From contig DATLAN010000709.1 in the NCBI GenBank assembly GCA_035527455.1, forward strand, positions 1-5,341: a stretch of DNA of 5,341 bases. The letters are read 5' to 3'. A program made the translations under genes and the position numbers. Below are positions 1 through 5,341 of the stretch, in pieces. The stretch comes from DATLAN01 sp035527455. GTDB taxonomy: Bacteria > Planctomycetota > Planctomycetia > Pirellulales > Thermoguttaceae. Each line of letters opens with the position of its first letter. Position 1 is the stretch's first letter. The notes under the pieces were generated by a model that saw only the letters and a program-made list of their open reading frames with translations, had not been told where the DNA came from and ran no database searches.

Positions 1-1257
1 CTTGCCGCCGAATATGGCGTAGTACGTGTCGTCCTCCACCCAGCCGTACGGGTCCCACGACCGGTACTTGCCGTGATGCGGGTCGCCCTCCTGTGTCTTG
101 GGAGTGATGGGGTTGGTCGGCAACTTCTCCCACTGGTTCAACTGGTCGTCGAGCGCGACGGCCATCGCATTGCCCTGGCCCACCTGGTGGTAGCACATCG
201 TGGGCTTGCCGTCCTTGTTGACGAAGGCGTTGCCGCTGAACATGCCGGAGACCAGGCCGGTCGGGTGATGCCGCCAATGGAACAGGTCGATGCTCGATGC
301 GTGGCCCCAGTTGTGTCCGCGACCGTCCTGGAAGATGTAGAAGAGATGGTACCGCCCCTTCCAGAAGATCGCCCCGTTGGGGTCGAACGGCATGCCGCGC
401 TGGTCCGGGTTCACGAAGTGGTAGCCCGGCCGGTGAGGATCGCGGGCCATCATGGTGCGCAGCGTGCGGAGATTGTCGATGGCATCCGGGCCGGGAGCGC
501 CCACGATCGCGGGCCCGGCGGAACGGACGGTGGCCCCCACGACCATCAGGCCGCTGCGCCCGTCGAGATGGAGCCTGCCGTCGGCGATCTTCGCCCCCCC
601 GACGAGTTTGCCGGCCGGGAAGGTCTTCATCAGGTCCTCGGCCTTGCCGTCCTCGAAGTTCCACCAGCCCGCCGGCTTGGGGTCCGACGGCTCGTTGGGC
701 TTGAGGGAAGCGATGGTCTTGGCGTCCAGGGCGAGGTCGTAGACGCGGGCGTCGTCGATCGAGCCGGCGAAGAAGCGCGCCCCCCCGGCGTCCAGGTGCC
801 TCAAGCCCATCAGCACGACGCTGTCGGTCGAGAACACGACCGGTTCGGGCCCCATGCGATAGTCGGCGTACTCCAGGCCGTTGCGGTAGAGGGTGACCTG
901 TTTGCCCTTGTACACGATCGCGATCTGGACCGGCGTCTTGGGGTCGGCCTTCTCCGCGGGGTAGCCGCTCTGCTGCCTTTGCGTCCGGGCGAAGATGTTG
1001 CTGCCGGCCATCCACTTGCCGCGCGCCAACTCGCCGAACACGATCGCGTCGAAGACACCGCCGGGATTTTCGAGCGTCAGCGCACTTCCCCCCCGCTGGG
1101 TCAGGTTGGCCACGTATACCCACGCCACGAGCGTCTTGTCCCGGATCGGCAGCGGCTTCCCGGCCGGGGGGTCTGCCTCGGCCAGCCCCCCGGAAACGGC
1201 CCGTGCGAGCAACGCGATGAGGACGATCCGCGTCACCGACCAAAGCCAGAGTCTCAC
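1..1257 (-). CDS. Secreted LamG-like + GH32-like glycoside hydrolase, C-terminus cut by window edge
   Basis: The 419 residues visible are the N-terminal part of a larger secreted hydrolase. The start is GTG at 1257: an in-frame TGA lies two codons upstream (1261-1263) and AGGTGA sits just before the start. Residues 1-29 form a signal peptide (basic start, hydrophobic IVLIALLARA). Residues about 42-186 look like a LamG/concanavalin-like beta-sandwich, ending in the typical GSIDDARVYDLAL followed by a short helix (TIASL). From about residue 276 a GH32-like propeller begins. It has HFVNPDQ, then PFDPNG (292-295 DPNG, with D292 the expected nucleophile), YHLFY, SSIDLFHW, and FSGNAFV. WDP at 401-403 stands where classical GH32 enzymes have RDP. 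The acid/base glutamate would lie beyond the edge. GH32 enzymes cleave fructosyl linkages by a retaining mechanism, but fructan as the substrate is only inferred. GH43-type relatives share the propeller fold, though the DPNG-YHLFY spacing favours GH32. It lies downstream of a sugar ABC importer on the same strand. Confidence 0.85.
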   Translation of the reverse strand, partial: MRLWLWSVTRIVLIALLARAVSGGLAEADPPAGKPLPIRDKTLVAWVYVANLTQRGGSALTLENPGGVFDAIVFGELARGKWMAGSNIFARTQRQQSGYPAEKADPKTPVQIAIVYKGKQVTLYRNGLEYADYRMGPEPVVFSTDSVVLMGLRHLDAGGARFFAGSIDDARVYDLALDAKTIASLKPNEPSDPKPAGWWNFEDGKAEDLMKTFPAGKLVGGAKIADGRLHLDGRSGLMVVGATVRSAGPAIVGAPGPDAIDNLRTLRTMMARDPHRPGYHFVNPDQRGMPFDPNGAIFWKGRYHLFYIFQDGRGHNWGHASSIDLFHWRHHPTGLVSGMFSGNAFVNKDGKPTMCYHQVGQGNAMAVALDDQLNQWEKLPTNPITPKTQEGDPHHGKYRSWDPYGWVEDDTYYAIFGGK

Positions 1258-1260
1258 GCG

Positions 1261-1266
1261 TCACCT
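1261..1266 (-). promoter_or_regulatory. Ribosome binding site supporting the GTG start of the hydrolase
   Basis: On the minus strand AGGTGA lies three bases before the GTG at 1257. It matches the anti-Shine-Dalgarno sequence and fixes the start, since the reading frame is closed by a TGA immediately upstream. The spacing is on the short side. Confidence 0.55.
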
Positions 1267-1366
1267 GCCCTTTCTGCCCCGGCTTCTGAGGGGGGCCGCC
1301 CGTGCGCGGTCGCCGTTCACCTCAGGCGAAGGGGCTGCCTGGCCTGGCACCGCCCCCTATGCTGTA

Positions 1367-1385
1367 AACACGGGGAATCCGTGTT
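1367..1385 (-). terminator. 7-bp perfect inverted repeat after the binding-protein gene; weak terminator/attenuator or operator
   Basis: On the minus strand AACACGG and CCGTGTT are perfect inverted repeats separated by five bases (ATTCC). The repeat begins 16 bases after the TGA of the binding-protein gene and is followed by only a short T run (GTGTTTACAG). The position is right for an intrinsic terminator or partial attenuator between the importer genes and the hydrolase. The 7-bp stem and three-T tail make it weak. The same palindrome could instead be a repressor site or an mRNA-stabilising hairpin. The rest of the gap (1258-1401) shows no convincing -10/-35 promoter pair. Confidence 0.4.
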
Positions 1386-1401
1386 GCCCGGGACGGCCGT
1401 G

Positions 1402-2397
1402 TCACCACTGCTCCGCAACACGGCTCTCGTCATTGACGGCCGTCTCGTAGTAGTAATGGCTGCAGGGGATGAAGATCTTCTTCTCGACGGCCTCGCCCTC
1501 AAGATGCTTGACGAAAGCCTCGACCGTACCTCTTGCCATTTTGCGGGGGAACTGCTGGGGCGAGTCGTAGAGTTTCTTCTCAAATACCGCCTGTTTTCCG
1601 GCCGGCGAGGCGTCGAAGGCGACAATGGTGATCTGCTCGGCCTTGCCTGCTTTCTCGACCGCGGCATAGGCGCCGAGCCCCGACGGGTCGTTGATGGCAA
1701 AAATGCCGACGATGTCGGGGTGCGCCTGAAGGATGTCGGTCGCCACGGTGTACCCGTCGTTGCGGTTGCCTCTGCCGGACAGTTCCGTGACGATTTCGAG
1801 CTTGCTGCCATGCTTCTTCAGGTGTTCTTTGAACCCATCGACGCGCAGGATGCAGGAGGTGACCTCGGGATAGGAGATGATCGCGATCTTCCCGTTGTCA
1901 CCGGTGGCCTTCATCATGCTCTCGCCGGCAAGCAGTCCGCCCTGGAAGTTGTCGCTGCCGATGTGCGAGATAACCAGGTCCCTGGCGTCCGGGTCGGTCA
2001 CCTGCACATCGTACGTAAATACCGGGATGCCCGCCGCATGCGCCTTCTTGACACCCTCGCCGGCAGACTTGGAGTCGACCGGGTTCAGAAAGACGGCGTC
2101 CACCTCCTGCGCGACGAAATCGGAAAGTTGGCTGTTCTGCTTCGCCGGGTCGTTGTTTCCGTCGAGGCTGATGATCTTGTACCCGACCTTGGCCGCCTCT
2201 TCGGCCATGACGTTGGAGATGAGTTTGAAAAACGGATTGGTCAAGTCCATGCACGTGACGCCGATCTTGCCCTTGACCTGTGGCTTTTCGGCCTCGGCGC
2301 TCCCGCTCCCGGACGGCTGCTCCGAACAGGATACCGCCAGCAGGCAGAAGACGACCGCACACGCTTCTGCCACCAGGACTGTCTTCTTCTTGATCAT
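1402..2397 (-). CDS. rbsB: RbsB-type sugar-binding lipoprotein of the ABC importer
   Basis: This is the extracytoplasmic solute-binding protein (331 aa) of a ribose/xylose/fructose-type importer. Residues 1-24 are a lipoprotein signal: MIKKK, a hydrophobic stretch, then LLAVSC with C24 as the lipidated cysteine. A short Ser/Gly/Glu linker follows, and the periplasmic-binding-protein type 1 fold starts at KIGVTCMDLTNPFF (about 44-57). By comparison with remembered E. coli RbsB, several pocket residues are kept: N54/F56/F57, D130, R185, N236, D262 and probably Q282. The arginine that follows the first aspartate in RbsB is V131 here. The sugar is therefore probably a pentose or hexose, but ribose itself is not assured. 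Fructose is attractive because of the GH32-like neighbour, by inference only. The ATG overlaps the permease stop (ATGA) and has AAAGGA seven bases upstream. The symbol denotes the family, not proven ribose binding. A helical and tyrosine-rich end (HYYYE) completes the protein. Confidence 0.9.
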   Translation of the reverse strand: MIKKKTVLVAEACAVVFCLLAVSCSEQPSGSGSAEAEKPQVKGKIGVTCMDLTNPFFKLISNVMAEEAAKVGYKIISLDGNNDPAKQNSQLSDFVAQEVDAVFLNPVDSKSAGEGVKKAHAAGIPVFTYDVQVTDPDARDLVISHIGSDNFQGGLLAGESMMKATGDNGKIAIISYPEVTSCILRVDGFKEHLKKHGSKLEIVTELSGRGNRNDGYTVATDILQAHPDIVGIFAINDPSGLGAYAAVEKAGKAEQITIVAFDASPAGKQAVFEKKLYDSPQQFPRKMARGTVEAFVKHLEGEAVEKKIFIPCSHYYYETAVNDESRVAEQW

Positions 2398-3755
2398 GCC
2401 CTTTTCCTTTCCTTGCTGCTCCCGGTTCTGAATGGAAGAAACGCGGTAATCCCTTTGCCGCCGCGAACCTTATCCAAGAGAACGGCTCCGAGGATGACGC
2501 CCCCGAGCACAACCTGCTGCGTATAGCTCTCCATGCCCAGGAGGTTCATCCCATTCTGAATGACCGAGATGATGAATGCACCGATGAGCGTGCCCAGGAT
2601 TCGCCCCGAGCCACCCGCCAGACTCGTTCCGCCGACCACCACCGCGGCAATCACGTACAACTCGAACATGACCCCCATGTTGGGGGTCCCGGTCTTGAGT
2701 TGCGACGCCTGAATACACCCTCCGAGCCCGGCAGCCAACGCACTGATGACGTACACAAAGACAATCACGAACTTGACGGGGACGCCCGAAAGGCGTGCCG
2801 CCTGTTCGTTTCCCCCGACGGCGTAAATGTAGCGTCCCAAACGCGTCCGCGACATGAAGACATGCGCGACCACGTAGAGCACGACGAGAAGCAGAACGGT
2901 GTTCGGAACGCCCAACGAGCGTCCCTGTCCCAGCCAGGACAACGCTTCCGGGACCTGGTAGATGGAGAAGCCCCCTGTGATCAGGAAGGCCAGGCCGCGA
3001 GCCATCAGCATGATCCCAAGCGTTGTGATGAAGGGCGGGACCTTGAATTGGGCAACGGCAAAGCCACCAAACGCACCCACGGCGCCGCAGGCCAACGTTC
3101 CCGCGAGGAACCCGACCAGAACCACCCAGGCGGGCGCGTCCAGTCCCCCAAGATGCTTCATGACCAGCGTCCCGATGACGGCAGACAGCGCGATAAGGCT
3201 GCCCACGGAGAGGTCGATCCCGGCGGTGATGATGACCATGGTCATCCCGATCGCGATGACGGCAATGACCACAATCCGGTCCACGATGGCCAGCAGGTTG
3301 CGCCATTTCAGAAAGCCGGGCCAGTAGTAGGACTTCGGAACGATCAGTTTGCACCCGGCAAGGGTCGGGTGCGTTTCCGCAATACGCTCGAGCACCCTCC
3401 ATTTGAGCACGTCCGGCGCCGTCACGATCGCAGCCAGTTTCCGGCCTTCGGCCTGAAGGTCGTCCAAAGCCAGACGCGCATCACGCGGTGACCCGACAAC
3501 CGTACGCGTGTTCGAGAAGCCGGCCCCCTTCAGTTTTCGGTCCAGGCTCTCGGCCAGCAAGGCAGAATCCCTGTTCGCGGCGCCGACGACCAGGATCGTG
3601 TCCATCTTGCCGCAGTCCACACCAACCTGCTGCAGAAGAACATCCGCAGCGCTTGCCCCGCTCGGCACCTGCTCTTTGACGGTAAGGAAACTGAACAGCG
3701 CGCACAACGCGACCAACACGAGGATCATTCCGTAATCAGCAAACAGTTTTGTCAT
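2394..3755 (-). CDS. rbsC: RbsC-type sugar ABC permease with a large inserted extracytoplasmic domain
   Basis: This is the membrane subunit of the importer (BPD_transp_2 family), expected to form a homodimer with two ATPase units. At 453 aa it is over 100 residues longer than the usual 310-340. TM1 is about residues 9-26. Residues about 28-145 are a soluble alpha/beta-looking insertion (DTILVVGAANRDSALL, LAAIVTAPDVL, CKLIVP). The normal permease core then resumes at FLKWRNLL, followed by the family hallmark GMTMVIITAGIDLSVGS (170-186). Further membrane segments lie at roughly 188-200, 209-232, 240-262, 285-301, 327-347, 364-382, 385-403 and 412-428. The cytoplasmic coupling region GGNEQAARLSGV is at 314-325. 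The start ATG overlaps the ATPase stop (ATGA) with no strong ribosome binding site, so translation is probably coupled. The stop in turn overlaps the binding-protein start. The reading frame is intact throughout, so the insertion is not a frameshift artefact within this sequence. Confidence 0.93.
   Translation of the reverse strand: MTKLFADYGMILVLVALCALFSFLTVKEQVPSGASAADVLLQQVGVDCGKMDTILVVGAANRDSALLAESLDRKLKGAGFSNTRTVVGSPRDARLALDDLQAEGRKLAAIVTAPDVLKWRVLERIAETHPTLAGCKLIVPKSYYWPGFLKWRNLLAIVDRIVVIAVIAIGMTMVIITAGIDLSVGSLIALSAVIGTLVMKHLGGLDAPAWVVLVGFLAGTLACGAVGAFGGFAVAQFKVPPFITTLGIMLMARGLAFLITGGFSIYQVPEALSWLGQGRSLGVPNTVLLLVVLYVVAHVFMSRTRLGRYIYAVGGNEQAARLSGVPVKFVIVFVYVISALAAGLGGCIQASQLKTGTPNMGVMFELYVIAAVVVGGTSLAGGSGRILGTLIGAFIISVIQNGMNLLGMESYTQQVVLGGVILGAVLLDKVRGGKGITAFLPFRTGSSKERKRA
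2405..2410 (-). promoter_or_regulatory. Ribosome binding site for the binding-protein gene, inside the permease 3' end
   Basis: The minus strand reads AAAGGA seven bases before the ATG at 2397, within a purine-rich stretch encoding the permease tail (SSKERKRA). This gives the binding protein its own strong initiation site in addition to ATGA coupling. That fits the usual need for excess binding protein over membrane subunits. Confidence 0.6.
3321..3674 (-). other. Inserted soluble domain in the permease (residues about 28-145)
   Basis: This region encodes the stretch between TM1 and TM2 of the permease. In RbsC relatives this is a short loop outside the cytoplasmic membrane. Here it alternates predicted strands and helices: TILVVGAA / SALLAESLDRKLKGAGF / TRTVVGSP / ARLALDDLQAEG / LAAIVTAPDVL / RVLERIAETH / CKLIVPKSYYW. 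That resembles one Rossmann-like lobe, such as half of a periplasmic binding protein. No catalytic motif is seen. The boundaries are estimated from where family sequence stops and resumes. Two cysteines (C48 and C135) lie in or near it and could pair in an oxidising compartment, which is inference. Confidence 0.6.
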
Positions 3756-5293
3756 TCCGAACGCCCGTAACGGTCTTCCACCGAAGCCGGTTCTGCGATG
3801 GCCATGGCAAGGATGTCTTCTTGCCGGGCGCCGGCGACGTCGCGGATCTCGCCCTTGACCCGGCCCTCGTGCATCACAATGATCCGGTCGCTCATGCCCA
3901 GGATTTCGGGCAGTTCGCTGCTGACCATGATGATGGCTTTCCCGTCGGCCGCCAGCCGGTTCATCAGTTGATAGATTTCGTACTTGGCGCCCACGTCAAT
4001 GCCCCGGGTCGGCTCGTCGATGATGATGATGTCTGCGCGATGGGCCAGCCACTTGGCCAGCACGACCTTCTGCTGGTTCCCGCCGGACACGTTCTCGGCT
4101 ATCTGCTCCTGGTCGGACACCTTGATTCTGAGCGTATCGATATACTCCGCGAACGCCGAACGCTCCGTCCGCTGATCCACGAAGACGCCTCTGCTGAAAC
4201 GCTTCAGGTTGGGCAGACCGAAATTCTCGCGGACCGAATGCTTCAACACCAGCCCCTCACCCTTGCGGTCCTCCGAGAGCAGGCAGATACGATGCCGCAT
4301 GGCATCGCGGGGGCTCCGGATCGTTGCTTCCCGGCCGTCAACGAAGATACGTCCCCGCTCCGCGGCGTCCGCGCCGAAGATGATTCGCATGGTCTCGGTG
4401 CGTCCGGCCCCGACCAGTCCGGCAAAGCCGAGAATCTCCCCCGCCCGGACGCTGAAACTCACGCCCCGGACCGCATCGCCGCGGCAAAGGTCCTCCACTC
4501 GCAGGCGTTCCGGGCCGAGACGCACCGCGCGGCCAGGAAACTCCGCCTCGATCGACCGGCCGACCATCATCTCGATCAGCATCTCGCGGGTGATGCTCCC
4601 GACAGGGAGCGTTCCCACGTGGGCGCCGTCGCGGAGAACCATGACCCGGTCCGCCACGTCGAAGATCTCGTCGATCCGATGGCTGATGTAGATGACCCCG
4701 ATGCCCTGGGCTCTAAGGTCCTTGATGATGGCGAACAGATGCGCGACTTCCTGCGAGGTCAATGCGGCCGTGGGTTCATCCATCACGATGATCCGCGCAT
4801 TCACGGACAGGGCCTTGGCGATCTCCACCGTTTGCTGCTGGGCCACGGTCAGATCTCGGCACCGCCTGTTCGGGTCAATCTCCATCCCGATCTTCTCGAA
4901 CAGGCCCAGCGCTTCCCGCTGTTCCTCGGCGGCCCTGATGAACCCGTGCCGCACGCGTTCCCGCCCCAGGAAGATGTTTTCTCGCACCGTGAGGTCCGGG
5001 ATGAGATTGAACTCCTGGTAGATGATCGAGATGCCAGCCGCCTGGGCAACGGTGGGCGACGAGACGTGCATGGGCCGGCCGTCGAGCACGATCTCGCCGC
5101 TGTCCGGATGGTAGGCTCCACCCAGGATCTTGATGAGCGTGCTCTTGCCCGCCCCGTTCTCGCCCATCAACGCCAACACCTCGCCTGCGCGGAGATCGAG
5201 TGACACGTTCTTCAGCGCGTGGACGCCCGGGAACGACTTGTCGATCCCGTTCATCTGCAGCAGGGGATGTTGGTCCGCGGGGCGATTCTTCAT
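3752..5293 (-). CDS. rbsA: RbsA-type sugar ABC importer ATPase (two fused nucleotide-binding domains)
   Basis: This 513-aa cytoplasmic ATPase powers the importer. It has two ABC domains in tandem, as in RbsA/XylG/MglA, and near-standard length. NBD1 has Walker A GENGAGKST (44-52), Q-loop YQEFN (92-96), signature LTVAQQQ (148-154), Walker B IIVMDEPTAAL (168-178) and switch histidine H205. NBD2 has a degenerate Walker A, GLVGAGRTE (292-300, Lys to Arg at 298), signature VSGGNQQ (402-408) and Walker B IIIIDEPTRGID (422-433). SSELPE stands where the switch histidine would be. Degeneracy of NBD2 is normal for this family. The NBD1 signature departs from the common LSVGQQQ form. The start ATG at 5293 has GAGAGGG seven bases upstream and overlaps the stop of a preceding gene (ATGA). 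Its own stop overlaps the permease start. The sugar transported cannot be read from the ATPase. Confidence 0.95.
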   Translation of the reverse strand: MKNRPADQHPLLQMNGIDKSFPGVHALKNVSLDLRAGEVLALMGENGAGKSTLIKILGGAYHPDSGEIVLDGRPMHVSSPTVAQAAGISIIYQEFNLIPDLTVRENIFLGRERVRHGFIRAAEEQREALGLFEKIGMEIDPNRRCRDLTVAQQQTVEIAKALSVNARIIVMDEPTAALTSQEVAHLFAIIKDLRAQGIGVIYISHRIDEIFDVADRVMVLRDGAHVGTLPVGSITREMLIEMMVGRSIEAEFPGRAVRLGPERLRVEDLCRGDAVRGVSFSVRAGEILGFAGLVGAGRTETMRIIFGADAAERGRIFVDGREATIRSPRDAMRHRICLLSEDRKGEGLVLKHSVRENFGLPNLKRFSRGVFVDQRTERSAFAEYIDTLRIKVSDQEQIAENVSGGNQQKVVLAKWLAHRADIIIIDEPTRGIDVGAKYEIYQLMNRLAADGKAIIMVSSELPEILGMSDRIIVMHEGRVKGEIRDVAGARQEDILAMAIAEPASVEDRYGRSE

Positions 5294-5341
5294 CGCCGTG
5301 CCCTCTCGGATGCCTTGCCGGCCGCCATGCTGTTCGTGACC
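5290..5341 (-). CDS. C-terminal end of an unidentified upstream gene (16 codons visible)
   Basis: A minus-strand frame is open from the right edge and ends at TGA 5290-5292, overlapping the ATPase ATG as ATGA. The visible residues are VTNSMAAGKASERARR. The frame is supported because the same 4-nt overlap joins the next two gene pairs, making a fourth coupled gene likely. The basic, alanine-rich tail is too short to identify. In related loci this position is often taken by a regulator, a sugar kinase or isomerase, or another metabolic gene, but nothing here distinguishes these. Confidence 0.5.
   Translation of the reverse strand, partial: VTNSMAAGKASERARR
5301..5307 (-). promoter_or_regulatory. 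Ribosome binding site for the ATPase gene
   Basis: GAGAGGG on the minus strand lies seven bases before the ATG at 5293, a good Shine-Dalgarno match and spacing. It supports this ATG, with MKNRPADQ leading directly into the first ABC domain, as the true start. Confidence 0.65.

Noticed and set aside
1363..1370. TGTAAACA, resembling a half-site of LacI-family sugar operators
   Set aside because: Only one half is present; no symmetric partner at the expected spacing, and it overlaps the hairpin arm.
1355..1372. TTTACA on the minus strand as a -35 box for the hydrolase
   Set aside because: No AT-rich -10 element follows at 16-18 bases; the downstream sequence is GC-rich.
73..2526. A very long plus-strand open frame (817 codons)
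   Set aside because: It lies antisense to the hydrolase and binding-protein genes and spans their intergenic gap. Its translation is low-complexity Arg/Gly/Val/Asp-rich with no recognisable domain. GC-rich genes commonly leave such open antisense frames.
2470..3402. A 310-codon minus-strand frame inside the permease
   Set aside because: It is a frame shadow of the permease; the translation is rich in Arg, Gly and His with no membrane segments, while the overlapping permease frame has full family motifs.
3749..5203. A 484-codon plus-strand open frame
   Set aside because: It is almost exactly antisense to the ATPase gene, whose motifs are unmistakable. The antisense product is His/Asp/Arg-rich with no domain signature.
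1..5341. CRISPR arrays, tRNA/rRNA, insertion sequences, phage or toxin-antitoxin genes
   Set aside because: No direct repeat array, RNA-gene hallmark, transposase motif or terminal inverted repeat was seen; the window is filled by the importer and hydrolase genes.

Overview
All convincing genes in this window lie on the minus strand, so it reads from right to left. The sequence is GC-rich. It holds a sugar-import operon followed by a secreted glycoside hydrolase that runs off the left edge. The organism is most likely a free-living heterotrophic Gram-negative-type bacterium. A LamG-like domain fused to a GH32-like catalytic domain beside a ribose-type ABC importer suggests a member of the PVC group, perhaps Planctomycetota. 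That is inference from gene style only, because no phylogenetic marker is present.

Layout from the right edge: (1) the last 16 codons of an unidentified upstream gene; (2) an RbsA-type double ATPase, 513 aa; (3) an RbsC-type permease, 453 aa, enlarged by a soluble domain of about 115 residues inserted after the first membrane segment; (4) an RbsB-type lipoprotein, 331 aa, that binds the sugar. All three junctions (1-2, 2-3 and 3-4) are the same 4-nt ATGA stop/start overlap, so these genes are very probably one translationally coupled transcript. The order ATPase-permease-binding protein matches rbsA-C-B of E. coli.

After the binding protein there is a gap of about 144 nt. It holds a perfect 7-bp inverted repeat that could be a weak terminator or attenuator, or an operator. 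Then comes (5) a GTG-started secreted protein: signal peptide, LamG-like domain, and the front part of a GH32-like five-bladed propeller. It is cut off at residue 419 by the window edge.

The simplest working model is that the secreted hydrolase releases a sugar outside the cytoplasm, the lipoprotein captures it, and the permease/ATPase imports it. The substrate is not settled. GH32 homology points to fructose-containing glycans, but both the binding-protein pocket and the hydrolase's RDP-equivalent motif differ from the textbook enzymes. The most unusual element is the permease's inserted extracytoplasmic alpha/beta domain. Everything else looks like a normal accessory carbohydrate-use locus.
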